Shown here: positions 28,185 to 37,498 of the stretch, in pieces
Layout of the letters: each line of letters starts with the position of its first letter
Position numbering within the stretch: position 1 is the stretch's first letter
NCBI RefSeq assembly: GCF_033095945.1
Contig: NZ_AP026800.1
Coordinates: 248,001 to 312,000, forward strand
Reading direction: 5' to 3'
Length of the DNA stretch: 64,000 nt
Origin: Bombiscardovia apis
GTDB taxonomy: Bacteria; Actinomycetota; Actinomycetes; Actinomycetales; Bifidobacteriaceae
Translations under genes and position numbers: made by a program
Notes under the pieces: generated by a model
What the model saw: the letters and a program-made list of their open reading frames with translations, nothing else
Databases searched by the model: none
What the model was told of the DNA's origin: nothing

Positions 28185-28412
28185 ATGGCTCAGAAGGACA
28201 AGGTCGGCAAGCCCAAAAGGCCGAACATCTTCAAGCGTATCGGCATGTTCATCAAGCAAGTCTTTGATGAGATTCGCAAGGTCGTGGCACCATCTGGCAA
28301 AGAACTTCTTTCTTGGTCAGTGGCCGTGTTCTTCTTCGTGCTCTTCCTGATGATTTTCGTTACGGCTCTTGACTTCGGCCTGGGTAAGCTAGTTATGCTG
28401 ATCTTCGGCTGA
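28185..28412 (+). CDS. secE: Preprotein translocase subunit SecE
   Basis: A 75-residue single-span SecE: a basic N-terminus, the amphipathic helix FIKQVFDEIRKVVAPSGKEL, and the TM segment VAVFFFVLFLMIFVTALDF. Part of the SecYEG channel. ATG 28185 is preferred to 28179 because GAAGG lies at the right distance. Confidence 0.95.
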   Translation: MAQKDKVGKPKRPNIFKRIGMFIKQVFDEIRKVVAPSGKELLSWSVAVFFFVLFLMIFVTALDFGLGKLVMLIFG

Positions 28413-28452
28413 TTTCCAGTAATTACTAGTTTTTGAGAAGGTGGCTCAGTTC

Positions 28453-29334
28453 ATGAGTGATGATCAGATGGCGGATGCAATGAATGAGGAGGGCATGACT
28501 GCCCCTACCGCTGATGCAACGCCGGCAACTGCTGAAGAGCAGTCTGCCCCTGCGCCGGTTGAATCCGACAAGCCTTCTGAGGGCGAGGTCGAGCAGGCTG
28601 CAGCTGAAGCTACCGAAGAAGCCATGGCTTCCTATCAGCCAACCGATGCCCCGGCTGAAGAAGCAGCTTCGACTATGGATCAAGCCGAGGGCGAAGAGTC
28701 TGCCTCCGAAAGCGTTGACCCCGGTCAGCAGGCCGTCGACGAGTTTTCTAAGCAGCTGCGCACACTAGAAGGCAACTGGTATGTGCTCCACACTTACTCC
28801 GGTTACGAAAAGCGTGTGAAGACTAACGTCGAATCCCGTATCGTCTCCTTCGGTCTCGAAGATCAGGTCTTCCAGATTGAAGTGCCGATGGAAGAGGTCG
28901 AGAAGCACACCGACAAGGGCAAGAAAGTTGTTAGCCGCGTGCGCGTGCCCGGTTATGTGCTGATTCGTATGATGCCTGATGAAAACGCTCGTCGTATCGT
29001 TAAAGATACCGAAGGTGTTACCGGTTTCGTGGGCCCCAGCAAGGAGCCTGCCCCGCTGTCTCGCAAGGAAGTCGTCAAGATGATGGCCCCGATGATTGCT
29101 TCTGAAGCTCTCAAGGCCGCTGGCGACAAGCCTGCAGCAGCCAAGCAGCGCATGGTTGAGGTTTCCTACAAGGTGGGCGACCAAGTCACCGTCACCGAAG
29201 GTCCATTCGCTACCATGGCTGCCGCCGTCTCCGAGGTGGAGCCCACGACGCAGAAGCTCACCGTTTTGGTGTCCATCTTCGGTCGCGACACGCCTGTGGA
29301 GCTGGGCTTCGATCAGGTCGAGAAAATCGTCTGA
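28453..29334 (+). CDS. nusG: Transcription termination/antitermination protein NusG
   Basis: The NGN domain begins near residue 108 with [19 protein letters not shown], includes VPGYVLIRM, and the C-terminal KOW domain has [16 protein letters not shown]. The first ~100 residues are an acidic, Ala/Glu/Pro-rich extension, typical of actinobacterial NusG. ATG 28453 is chosen over the GTG at 28441, which lies too close to the ribosome-binding site. Confidence 0.95.
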   Translation: MSDDQMADAMNEEGMTAPTADATPATAEEQSAPAPVESDKPSEGEVEQAAAEATEEAMASYQPTDAPAEEAASTMDQAEGEESASESVDPGQQAVDEFSKQLRTLEGNWYVLHTYSGYEKRVKTNVESRIVSFGLEDQVFQIEVPMEEVEKHTDKGKKVVSRVRVPGYVLIRMMPDENARRIVKDTEGVTGFVGPSKEPAPLSRKEVVKMMAPMIASEALKAAGDKPAAAKQRMVEVSYKVGDQVTVTEGPFATMAAAVSEVEPTTQKLTVLVSIFGRDTPVELGFDQVEKIV

Positions 29335-29425
29335 TAGCTTGGACGCTCTGGTCTGGTGAGCGTGGCATAATAATAAAACTTGCGCTGAGAGGCTCTGTGC
29401 CTCCAAGTGTTAGAAAGTAACAGTT

Positions 29426-29461
29426 GCGGGAGATGGGCTTCGGGCCTGTCGGATGAACCGC
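29426..29461 (+). promoter_or_regulatory. Candidate L1-binding leader of rplK-rplA
   Basis: GCGGGAGA and GGATGAACCGC flank an inner stem GGGC-TTCGG-GCCT. This combination of an asymmetric loop with GGGAG and GATGAA next to a short helix is the known L1 recognition shape, seen in 23S rRNA and in L11-L1 operon leaders, where L1 represses its own translation. It sits 23 bases before the rplK ATG, as expected. Confidence 0.65.
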
Positions 29462-29483
29462 TTCGTAGAAAGAAGAACCAGTA

Positions 29484-29918
29484 ATGGCTCAAAAGAAGAA
29501 GAAAGTCACTGCGCTGATCAAGTTGCAGATTGAGGCCGGTAAGGCCAATCCTGCACCGCCACTGGGTCCTGCTTTGGGCTCCCACGGCGTGAACATCATG
29601 GACTTCTGCAAGGCTTACAACGACGCCACCAAAGACAAGATGGGCCAGGTTATTCCTGTCGAGATCACTGTCTTTGAGGATCGTTCCTTCACCTTTATCA
29701 CCAAGACTCCGCCCGCAGCAGACCTGCTCCGCAAGGCAGCCGGTGTGAAGAAGGGTGCTGGCAACCCGCTGACCACCAAGGTCGGTTCCGTTACCAAGGC
29801 CCAGGTTCGCGAGATTGCTGAGACCAAGATGCCCGACCTGTCGGCTCGCGACGTCGAGGCAGGCATGAAGATCGTCGAAGGCACTGCCCGCTCTATGGGC
29901 ATCACCGTCACCGACTGA
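29484..29918 (+). CDS. rplK: 50S ribosomal protein L11
   Basis: A 144-residue L11: [20 protein letters not shown] at the start and the conserved [10 protein letters not shown] near the C-terminus. Part of the GTPase-associated centre of the ribosome. Start after AGAAAGAAG. Confidence 0.98.
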   Translation: MAQKKKKVTALIKLQIEAGKANPAPPLGPALGSHGVNIMDFCKAYNDATKDKMGQVIPVEITVFEDRSFTFITKTPPAADLLRKAAGVKKGAGNPLTTKVGSVTKAQVREIAETKMPDLSARDVEAGMKIVEGTARSMGITVTD

Positions 29919-29974
29919 AAGTTCGTCGGTAGGGCGACGCTAGCCCACACCGCGACTGCTGATAGGAGAAGCAG

Positions 29975-30664
29975 ATGACAAAGCGTTCAAAAAAGTATCG
30001 TCAAGCGCTGGAGAAGATTGATCGCTCCAACCTGTACACGCCGGAAGAGGCCATTGCCCTCCTGAAGACCATGCCCAAGTATGGCTTCGACGAGAGCATT
30101 GAGGCTGTCTACCGCCTGAGCGTGGACCCTCGCAAGGCTGACCAGCTCATTCGTGGCACGGTCAACCTGCCCAACGGTACTGGTAAGACCTCCCGCGTGC
30201 TGGTCTTCGCCCGTGGCCCCCAGGCTACCGCAGCTCTTGAAGCTGGCGCCGACGAGGTTGGCGATGACGAGCTCGTAACCAAGGTTGCCGGCGGCTACCT
30301 GGACTTCGATGCCGTGGTGGCAACGCCCGACATGATGGGCAAGGTCGGCCGTTTGGGCCGCGTGCTCGGTCCTCGTGGCTTGATGCCCAACCCCAAGACT
30401 GGCACGGTAACCATGGATGTTGCCAAGGCCGTTAAGGAAATTAAGGGCGGTAGGATTGAGTTCCGCGTCGACAAGAACGGCAACATGTCCTTCTTGATTG
30501 GCAAGGTCTCCTTCGATGAGAAGGCTCTGGCCGAGAACTTCCACGCTGTCAGCGAGGAAATTAAGCGCCTCAAGCCCAACACCGTTAAGGGCCGCTACAT
30601 CACCAAGGCTACCGTGGCTTCCACCATGAGCCCGGGTGTGCCCCTGGATCTGGCAATGCTCTAA
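29975..30664 (+). CDS. rplA: 50S ribosomal protein L1
   Basis: A 229-residue L1 with [14 protein letters not shown] and [14 protein letters not shown]. It binds 23S rRNA at the L1 stalk and represses its own operon in bacteria. GATAGGAG precedes the ATG. Confidence 0.98.
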   Translation: MTKRSKKYRQALEKIDRSNLYTPEEAIALLKTMPKYGFDESIEAVYRLSVDPRKADQLIRGTVNLPNGTGKTSRVLVFARGPQATAALEAGADEVGDDELVTKVAGGYLDFDAVVATPDMMGKVGRLGRVLGPRGLMPNPKTGTVTMDVAKAVKEIKGGRIEFRVDKNGNMSFLIGKVSFDEKALAENFHAVSEEIKRLKPNTVKGRYITKATVASTMSPGVPLDLAML

Positions 30665-30682
30665 AGCTATAGCTTTACTCAG

Positions 30683-30719
30683 GCCTGCTGGTAACCGATT
30701 GGTTGCCTGCAGGCTTTTT
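30683..30719 (+). terminator. Rho-independent terminator of rplK-rplA
   Basis: GCCTGC-TGGTAACC, GATT loop, GGTTGCC-TGCAGGC, followed by TTTTT. Confidence 0.85.
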
Positions 30720-30811
30720 GTTTATGCCCGGCTGTGCGGCTGACGTCGAACGATACTAACTATGAGTATCAAAGGTAACTTAGCCAAGCATGGGTGTGCG
30801 CGAGCTCGAGA

Positions 30812-32788
30812 CTATTGCGCTGAAGACTCAGACTCTTCCAGCCGCGTTTGGCGGTGGAAGGCGAGTATGAGGAAGGGGAAGGCGAACACTAAGGGGAGTA
30901 TATGGCGCTCGAAATTGTTGGCGGGAGACATCACCATAACGCCCATAATTAGGAGGAGCGGAGCCTGATACAGCAAGTCTCTCCAGCGCCCTCGCAGGGC
31001 CTCAGAAGCTAGCAAGAGTAGCGTCGCAACCACCCAGAAGTTACCCTTGGCGGGCCAGCCAATGACAGGCACAGCCGCCCAAGCGCGGGCAAACCAGCCT
31101 ACGAATCCGCGCCAATCGTGGCACCAGTAGCGGATCCATGCCGATTTGTCTTGCACATTACCATTGTCAACATAATAGGAAACTGGCACATAAGCTGAAT
31201 CGCCCAAGTCAAAATAGCCGTAGCTCTCAGCGAGGAAGGCGTCAACATATAGGGTCGGATTGCGTAGTCCTATCTGCAACCAAGCTCGGTTCAACTGCTT
31301 CATATCGTTAGCAGTCACAGTGCGCCAGCGGTAAACCGTAAGCTTATCTCCAGTGCCCGAAGACTTCACTCGGTCAGCATCGTTGGGATTGTATGCCTCA
31401 GCGGCGGCATCGAGATCCAGAATCGGAGCCAAATTCTCGCGCGCAGACTGGGGAATACCGGCTGGATTGCGCTGGGCTACGCGGGCAATCTGCTGAAGCT
31501 GCATGCTCTTACCCTCAATCGGGTCTCCCTTAATAACAGCTCCAGAGCCCACCAGCAGCCCCAGAGTGCCCTCATAAGCTACCAGAGGCAGGAGGAGGCA
31601 AAGCAAGTAGGTCTTCCAGTGTTTGCGGTCCGCAGCGAGAGCCAGCAGCAGTTGAACAGCCACGAGATACACAGCATATTTGGCCGAGGCCAGCATGATG
31701 ACGCTCGAAAACAGCAGGGCCCATCGGTGGCGGAGTGCCATGGTGAGACCCCGCCTGCGAGCAAGATGGAACTCATAGCCGATGCCCAGCCACCACAAGC
31801 AAGCCCAAGCAAAGAGCGGCGACTTAGTCAGGGCGATAGTGCTCAAGAAGCTCAAGGGGCTCGCCAAGAGGACTGCGAGCGTGAGGGCGCGCGCCAGAGG
31901 GCCTGCGCTGGGCAGTGCGGGCTGGCTGGCGGGCTTCTGAGCGCAAGTGAATACCTGCGCCGGCTGGAAGAAGCGGTTGGCGGTAGCGGCAGCACAAAAA
32001 GCAGCAAACACCAGCTGCGCTCCCGCCAGCACGATAAGGCCAAGGTCTGCGGCTCCCGTAAGCTGGCGGGAAAGCGCCATAACGCTACCGTAGAGCAGGG
32101 TAAGCGGGAGGTTATGCTGGTCGGTCAAGTAAGTGGGTTGCGCGGGCCAAAGATAGTGGGCTGTGGGATACACGTCCATAATGGTTGAGCCGTCGCGGTA
32201 GGGCAGCTGCACGCCGTTGAGCGAATCGAGCCAAGAGGCCACCTCGCTGCCCTGAGATAGCACATCGGCCCCAAAACTAGCTAGGAGTGTGGCCCACACC
32301 CAGAACCAGCCCAGCAGCAAAACCACCATAATAGACTGCCAAGAGCGGGTGTAGCGCATGATAATACGCCCCGCGCGCCGCCAGCGAGGAGAAGCAGCAG
32401 CCCTGACTTGGCAACGATCGCCCAAGTTCTGAGACCGAGAGCGAATAGCTGAGGCAGTTCGGGCACCTATATTCACCCGGCCCCGCGCAGTGTTCCCCTT
32501 CCCCAACTTCTTCGTCCAAGCTGCGGCCAGATAGACAATCGCAAGAGTTATGCCGAAAGTGACCAGCCCAAGCAGCCAATTCAAGGCCCCAAAGTGGGCA
32601 ATAGTGTCGTTGGCCCGGTAAATCGGCCCCACCGCAGTACACAAGCCAACCCAAGCGCAAGCCAGTACGGTCAAGACCCAAGCGATGCCATGCCCAAGCG
32701 CCCGCCCGCCCCAGCGAGTAGTGGGGGAGGGGCGGGAATTGGAGGCCTGCTCAGCGCTCGCAGGTAAAGTTTCTTGGCCGTTCTTCAT
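30812..32788 (-). CDS. Large polytopic membrane protein (DUF6020-like, glycosyltransferase-fold candidate)
   Basis: About 658 residues with a dozen or so hydrophobic helices and a soluble loop around residues 420-545. The pattern of many TMs, a short loop with PTYLTDQHNLPLTLLYGS and a C-terminal loop resembles DUF6020 and other membrane glycosyltransferases of the C fold, but the match is loose. I start at ATG 32788. Probably acts in wall polysaccharide or glycolipid synthesis; inferred from fold type only. Confidence 0.6.
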   Translation of the reverse strand: MKNGQETLPASAEQASNSRPSPTTRWGGRALGHGIAWVLTVLACAWVGLCTAVGPIYRANDTIAHFGALNWLLGLVTFGITLAIVYLAAAWTKKLGKGNTARGRVNIGARTASAIRSRSQNLGDRCQVRAAASPRWRRAGRIIMRYTRSWQSIMVVLLLGWFWVWATLLASFGADVLSQGSEVASWLDSLNGVQLPYRDGSTIMDVYPTAHYLWPAQPTYLTDQHNLPLTLLYGSVMALSRQLTGAADLGLIVLAGAQLVFAAFCAAATANRFFQPAQVFTCAQKPASQPALPSAGPLARALTLAVLLASPLSFLSTIALTKSPLFAWACLWWLGIGYEFHLARRRGLTMALRHRWALLFSSVIMLASAKYAVYLVAVQLLLALAADRKHWKTYLLCLLLPLVAYEGTLGLLVGSGAVIKGDPIEGKSMQLQQIARVAQRNPAGIPQSARENLAPILDLDAAAEAYNPNDADRVKSSGTGDKLTVYRWRTVTANDMKQLNRAWLQIGLRNPTLYVDAFLAESYGYFDLGDSAYVPVSYYVDNGNVQDKSAWIRYWCHDWRGFVGWFARAWAAVPVIGWPAKGNFWVVATLLLLASEALRGRWRDLLYQAPLLLIMGVMVMSPANNFERHILPLVFAFPFLILAFHRQTRLEESESSAQ

Positions 32789-32958
32789 TGCTACGATTCT
32801 AACTGCCAGTATCAACTAGTAGGCAAGATTCGCTCAGCGGTGGCCTTTGGCTAGCGAGCCTCGTACAATGAAAGCTACTGAGTAAGTTCGCAGCCTGCGT
32901 TTTGCGCCTGTTCCAAGCCCAGCGCTCCGCCCGGACCATCTGCAAGAAAGGGGAAGAG

Positions 32959-33579
32959 GTGCAGCCTAAAGAAGTTTCGGCCCATCCAGAGGCTACCATC
33001 GCCGAATCCCAGTATTCGCTGGCAGACATTGGTCGGCGCAAAGCTAAGCCGATTCGCTGGGTTATTTTTACCGGTGCTGCCCTGCTCGCTACCATTTTGC
33101 CCTATTGGTTTGGTCGCACGCTTGCCCTCAACCATACGGCCGGCGTTTTGCGGCTGGTGAGCGCTATAGACCCGCGCGGTATCGCCCTGATTTCTTGGAC
33201 CGTTACCCTAGTTGGTTTAGTGGGCATTGGCATGTCGATTGTCGAATATTCGGCTTGGTTCTGGCGTATTGTTTTCGTCATTGGCCTGGCTGCTGAACAG
33301 CTTATCGCCGGCCTCTGCCTGCTCAAAATCAACTTCTGGTATTCAACGTATGTGGTCTATCAGCAGTCCGCCGTGCTGGCCAACGCTGCCAACTTAGGGA
33401 TTCTAGCTGCCATCAGCGCCATGGGCATCTTCGCCGTACTGTTTGTGGCGATTCTGATAGCAGTCAAAAAAGACTCCCCCTGGAACGCTCTCACCCACTC
33501 GTGGTCCGCTTTCACCATGTTCTTCATTATCGAACTAGCAGCCATCCTCATAGTCCTCTTCGGAGGCCTAATCAACTAA
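32959..33579 (+). CDS. Hypothetical membrane protein, five TM segments
   Basis: 206 residues from a GTG start behind AAAGGGGAAGAG. A ~30-residue cytoplasmic N-terminus is followed by hydrophobic stretches IRWVIFTGAALLATILPYWF, ALISWTVTLVGLVGIGM, IVFVIGLAAEQLIAGLCLL, ILAAISAMGIFAVLFVAIL and FFIIELAAILIVLFGGLI. I recognise no family. Confidence 0.7.
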   Translation: MQPKEVSAHPEATIAESQYSLADIGRRKAKPIRWVIFTGAALLATILPYWFGRTLALNHTAGVLRLVSAIDPRGIALISWTVTLVGLVGIGMSIVEYSAWFWRIVFVIGLAAEQLIAGLCLLKINFWYSTYVVYQQSAVLANAANLGILAAISAMGIFAVLFVAILIAVKKDSPWNALTHSWSAFTMFFIIELAAILIVLFGGLIN

Positions 33580-33610
33580 CCGCGCTCTCTGCGTGGGATT
33601 GGAGGTTTGC

Positions 33611-34408
33611 ATGTTGGCCGACTTCCATGCTCATTCTCAATATTCGTTCGATAGCGACAGCTCGATCGAATCTTATCTCGATGCGGATAACAGGCTGCTA
33701 GTAACTACAGAACACTTAGAACTGCATAATAGCGCTCACAATAATATGGATGACATCCCCGATTTTGTGCAAATCAATCGGAATATGGCTGCCATCGAGG
33801 AAGAATCTCGCCAGTCGCTCACCACGGTTGTAGGAGCGGAGGTGGGCTACAGCCGTGAGCACTTCCAACAATTGGAAGACATCTTAGCCAGCCAACCGAT
33901 TGCTTTGCGCCTCTTAAGCTTTCATGCCTATCGTGACCACGATTATATTGAGACAGAAGCTCATCGGGATCTGAGTGACAGTGATTACGCCTACGCATAT
34001 TTCGATATGGTCTTGGAAGGCGTGGAGAAACTCGGAAGTCAAGTGCAAGTTCTGGCCCACTTGGATTATCCCCTCCGCTACCGAGAGAGTTTAGCGAGTG
34101 ATGCGCTATTCGACCAATATCAGCCACAGATTGAGGCCATTCTCTTAGCTTGTGCTCGCCAGGGCATAGTCATAGAAATGAACACAAAGAGTATGGTGAA
34201 ATATGGGCGGGAGTGCTTGTATAATCGGCTTGCTGAGCTGGTTGCCCACTTGAACAGCCCAGAGCACCCCCTCGAAGTATGTCTAGGCTCCGACTGTCAT
34301 CGCGCTCAGGACTGGCATGCTCACTTCGAGCAGGCGCTGGCGATGGTTAATGCGCACGGCCTGAAGCCTATTTCTGTTGAAGGCATGCTTGAGCGGCGGA
34401 TGGTATAA
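33611..34408 (+). CDS. PHP-domain phosphoesterase (HisK/histidinol-phosphatase-like)
   Basis: A 265-residue PHP protein. Metal-binding residues are visible in ADFHAHSQYSFDS at the N-terminus, TTEH near residue 34, a Glu in VVGAEVGYSREH, FHAYRDHDY, AHLDYPLRY, and the C-terminal GSDCHRAQD. It probably hydrolyses a phosphomonoester such as histidinol phosphate, but no his genes are nearby, so the substrate is open. Start ATG 33611 follows GGAGG. Confidence 0.85.
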   Translation: MLADFHAHSQYSFDSDSSIESYLDADNRLLVTTEHLELHNSAHNNMDDIPDFVQINRNMAAIEEESRQSLTTVVGAEVGYSREHFQQLEDILASQPIALRLLSFHAYRDHDYIETEAHRDLSDSDYAYAYFDMVLEGVEKLGSQVQVLAHLDYPLRYRESLASDALFDQYQPQIEAILLACARQGIVIEMNTKSMVKYGRECLYNRLAELVAHLNSPEHPLEVCLGSDCHRAQDWHAHFEQALAMVNAHGLKPISVEGMLERRMV

Positions 34409-34452
34409 GTATTTGCCTCACTTCGCGCTGAGAGCGTCGTCGGTGGCGCTCG

Positions 34453-34496
34453 AAAAAGGCCTAGCCTCGCTCTAACGGCGATAGCTAGACCCTTTT
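34453..34496. terminator. Bidirectional terminator
   Basis: AAAAAGGCCTAGC and GCTAGACCCTTTT pair across an 18-base loop, with A/T runs at both outer edges. It separates the PHP gene from the convergent gene at 34547. Confidence 0.7.
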
Positions 34497-34546
34497 AGAT
34501 TAACGAGCTGGCCCGAAATTAAGACAGCTCAGTAGATGCGGCGAAC

Positions 34547-34972
34547 TCAGTAGCTCTCGGAGACTGGAATCTCGAAGCGTACGTTGAGACCGCGCTCATA
34601 GTGGAGGAACATGTTGGCTCCGTAGCGGTCCAGATCGCGGTGGGTAAAGAGCATGCGGATGGCGAATGCAGTCTGTACATCTGGCGCCAACTCCTCGAAT
34701 GCTTTGTGAGCATCCCAGCCGCCAGGTGCTACGGCCTGATCTGGCACGTACGCATACCCGTAGCCGTCTTCGTTCACATAGCCCATGAAGGGCAAATCCC
34801 AAGCCTTGTGATCGGTGAGTTGCTTCTTAAAGTCTTCAACGCCCTGCAAAGCTTCTTGGCCGATGCCGAAGCGTGCGGCTACCTTGTTAGCTTCTTTAGT
34901 CTTGGTTTCGGCGTCTTTTTCGAACAGAGAGCCGTCTACGACGATTGTCTCGTTGTCTTTCTCGTCTGCCAT
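34547..34972 (-). CDS. Hypothetical acidic protein, 141 aa
   Basis: A soluble protein with a charged helical N-terminus (MADEKDNETIVVDGSLFEKD), a Tyr/Gly-rich middle (FMGYVNEDGYGYAYVPDQ) and an aromatic C-terminus. GGAAGGAAT precedes the ATG. No family recognised; no signal peptide or TM. Confidence 0.7.
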   Translation of the reverse strand: MADEKDNETIVVDGSLFEKDAETKTKEANKVAARFGIGQEALQGVEDFKKQLTDHKAWDLPFMGYVNEDGYGYAYVPDQAVAPGGWDAHKAFEELAPDVQTAFAIRMLFTHRDLDRYGANMFLHYERGLNVRFEIPVSESY

Positions 34973-35229
34973 CTGTATTCCTTCCTGTAATCCTTGCTGT
35001 ATCGGCGCAGTTGCTAGCTCGTTGTGAAGTCACCCACGGGCAAACTGCTCTGGACCAGTGTGGATGTGTTGCGTGATACTGCATTGCACCCGCAAGACCT
35101 AATTTAGCAAAGAAAAGCCTGTAATGTTCCTTCCGCTTGTGTGCTATTGAGTGTGCGTTTACTTGAAATTATTGCCTAAACCGCGCTCGCGACAAGCCCT
35201 GCGGCGTTGTGCAAAAGCTCACATAAATG

Positions 35230-35279
35230 CACAAAGCCCCTCTCCTGTAATTTTGCTCACAGGGAAGAGGGGCTTTGTG
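35230..35279 (-). terminator. Strong hairpin after the MFS gene
   Basis: CACAAAGCCCCTCTCCTGT and ACAGGGAAGAGGGGCTTTGTG form a long stem with a ~10-base loop, 35 bases past the stop of the minus-strand MFS gene. Confidence 0.75.
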
Positions 35280-35313
35280 TGACCGCAAACATGCGGGCTG
35301 GTCTGCGTTTGTA

Positions 35314-36759
35314 CTAGTTTTCTAAGGCATCGCCAGCGGCAGGGAAGGGCTTGAGCAAGACCTTGATAATGGTGAGATATTCGATAACAAGCACCACGAC
35401 CAAGACGCCGAAAGCAAGAGTAGAGCCATTCGCAGTGCCGACTGCCTTACTGGAAGCGCCCGCCTGACCTGCCGCTACTAGAGCCGCGCACACAGACGTG
35501 CCCACAGCTCCGGCGAACTGCTGGACCGTGTTAAAGAGAGCGTTGCCGTGAGACTGCATTTGGCGGCTGAGCTGGCTCAAACCGGTGGTCATAATATTGC
35601 CGTAGCTCATGCCCATACCAGCCATATACAGCAAATACAAGGCGCAGATGCCACCGTTGCCCAGGTTCTTACCAAATACGAAGAAGAGCACCATGGAGAC
35701 AATAGTGAGCGCTGGGCCGGTCATGAGCGGAGGCTTTGGGCCGAGAGTGTCGAGGATGCGGCCGCCCAAGGGTGCGAACGCGGCACCGAGCAAGGCTCCG
35801 GGCAAGACAATGAGCCCGGAAGTTAAAGCGGAGGAGCCGTTCACCAGCTGCATGTAGTTGGGCAGGATGAACGAGAGGCCCAAGGAAGCAATCTGCACGA
35901 GGAAGAAGGTGAGAATGAATCCCGCAAAGTTGAGATTGGACAGGGTGCGCAGGTCCAAGATGGGGTTGCTGGACTTGAGCTGGCGCATTACGAAGCATAC
36001 GCAAGCCACGACGCCCACCAGCATAGCGCCGGCCACATGCAGGCTCAGGAAGGAGCGAGTGGTCATGGAACTAAAGCCATAGATGAGGCCGCCGAAAGTA
36101 AGAGCAATGAAGACCAGACTCAGCAGGTCGAAGTGGACCTTGCGCAGTTCGCTCTTTTGCTCAATGCTCAATACGCCCATAATGAGCGAAATAACTAGGA
36201 TTGGCAGGATAAAGACGAAGACGTAGCGCCAGCCCATGCTAGTGACGACAAGGCCGCCGAAGGTGGGGCCAATGGCTGGGGCGATAGCGGTAATGAGCGT
36301 GCCCATACCCATCATCGTGCCGATTTTGCGGGCGGGAACCTGCTCCAAGATGATGTTAAACATGAGCGGTAGGGCGATGCCGGTACCTAGGCCCTGCACT
36401 ACGCGGCCTGCCAGCAGCATGGGGAAGTTTTGGGCGGCAATATCGAGAATGAGGCCGACGATGAAGAAGAGGTTGGCAGCGATGAAGAGGGACTTGCTGC
36501 GGAAACGGGCCTTGAAGCTAGCTGAGAGCGGCACCATAATCGAGACAACCAGCAGGTAGATGGTGGTCATCCATTGCACTCGTTCGGTGGAGACGCCGAA
36601 CTCGTTCATAAGCGTGGGGAAGGTGACGTTGGTAGCGGTCTCCACGATAACGCCTGAGAATGAGAGCAGGCCTGCAGAAATAAAGGCGCAGATAACCTTG
36701 GGGGAGATGCGATCCGAGCTAGGCGCAGACTGAGCGCCCTGGGTCGATGGGGTATTCAT
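35314..36759 (-). CDS. MFS drug efflux transporter, DHA2 family (14 TM)
   Basis: 481 residues in the EmrB/QacA pattern: an N-terminal VTFPTLMNEFGVSTERVQWM loop after TM1, VVQGLGTGIALPLMFNI (motif C-like region), GPTFGGLVVTSMGWRYVF (motif C), and a C-terminal half with GMSYGNIMTTGLSQLSRQMQ. Exports drugs or toxic compounds using the proton gradient. Likely co-transcribed with the upstream MarR gene, 73 bases away. Confidence 0.9.
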   Translation of the reverse strand: MNTPSTQGAQSAPSSDRISPKVICAFISAGLLSFSGVIVETATNVTFPTLMNEFGVSTERVQWMTTIYLLVVSIMVPLSASFKARFRSKSLFIAANLFFIVGLILDIAAQNFPMLLAGRVVQGLGTGIALPLMFNIILEQVPARKIGTMMGMGTLITAIAPAIGPTFGGLVVTSMGWRYVFVFILPILVISLIMGVLSIEQKSELRKVHFDLLSLVFIALTFGGLIYGFSSMTTRSFLSLHVAGAMLVGVVACVCFVMRQLKSSNPILDLRTLSNLNFAGFILTFFLVQIASLGLSFILPNYMQLVNGSSALTSGLIVLPGALLGAAFAPLGGRILDTLGPKPPLMTGPALTIVSMVLFFVFGKNLGNGGICALYLLYMAGMGMSYGNIMTTGLSQLSRQMQSHGNALFNTVQQFAGAVGTSVCAALVAAGQAGASSKAVGTANGSTLAFGVLVVVLVIEYLTIIKVLLKPFPAAGDALEN

Positions 36760-36832
36760 GGTTGACTAGTAACTCCTTAGATGTTTGATATAACAGAAAA
36801 AATTGGGCCGCGCGGGCTTAGCGTTTGTGCGC

Positions 36833-37324
36833 TTATAGGGGCGGCTGCTGGTCGACGAATTCGTCGGGATTGCCCACGAACGAAAGCATGCGCTCAAAAG
36901 CTGAGAGCTGCTCCGGTGTGAAGACTTGTTCAAATCGAAGCTGTTCTTGGTCGATGTAAGCCGTGATGATCGGTATTAGGCGCTCGCTTTTGGGGCTTAG
37001 GCGCACAATCTTTTTGCGGGCATCTTCGGGGGAGGAGACGCGTTCGAGTAATCCTTTAGCTTCCATGCGCTGCAACATGACGGTGAGCGTCGAGCCCTGA
37101 ACGTCGAATTCGCTTTCGAGGATTCCTTGTCCGGACGCGTAGCCGGGACAGGTGCTCAAGTAGTCGATGATAGACATTTGGCTGCCGGTGAGTCCGTATT
37201 GAGCGGCGAAAGCGTCGAGGGCCCGGCTGCCTAGGTTGATGGCCCGCTTAATGAGACGGTAGTAGTTGGTGGGGCGCACGGCTGGGTCTATGGCTCTTGT
37301 ATTGCTGTCAGATGGCCGCGTCAT
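36833..37324 (-). CDS. MarR family transcriptional regulator
   Basis: 163 residues with a winged helix: LTGSQMSIIDYL, ILESEFDVQGSTLTVMLQRM, and the wing EAKGLLERVSSPEDARKKIV. Start ATG 37324 follows GAGGAGGTGG. It probably represses itself and the downstream MFS pump through the palindrome at 37367-37388. Confidence 0.9.
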   Translation of the reverse strand: MTRPSDSNTRAIDPAVRPTNYYRLIKRAINLGSRALDAFAAQYGLTGSQMSIIDYLSTCPGYASGQGILESEFDVQGSTLTVMLQRMEAKGLLERVSSPEDARKKIVRLSPKSERLIPIITAYIDQEQLRFEQVFTPEQLSAFERMLSFVGNPDEFVDQQPPL

Positions 37325-37366
37325 GCCCACCTCCTCGTCTCGTGGATTGTTGCGATATGCAAAACT

Positions 37367-37388
37367 ATTAGTTAGCTAACTAACTAAT
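37367..37388 (-). promoter_or_regulatory. MarR operator palindrome
   Basis: ATTAGTTAG-CTAA-CTAACTAAT, perfect 9-bp arms, 43 bases before the marR-type start codon. The size and symmetry fit a MarR dimer site overlapping the promoter. Confidence 0.7.
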
Positions 37389-37442
37389 ATAGTCGAAGGC
37401 CGGACTTTTTCGCAAACCTAGAAGAAACGAGCGCATGGTAAA

Positions 37443-37483
37443 CCGCCGCTGGGCTCAACGATTTAGTCGAAGCACAGCGGCGG
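37443..37483 (-). terminator. Terminator of the disordered membrane protein gene
   Basis: CCGCCGCTG and CAGCGGCGG pair perfectly across 23 bases, followed on the minus strand by TTTACC, 16 bases past the gene's stop. Confidence 0.6.
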
Positions 37484-37498
37484 CAGGGGGTGTGTTGC

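Noticed and set aside
28074..28259. Minus-strand frame with RRDSNPQPTVLETVALP
   Set aside because: Antisense reading of tRNA-Trp; not a protein.
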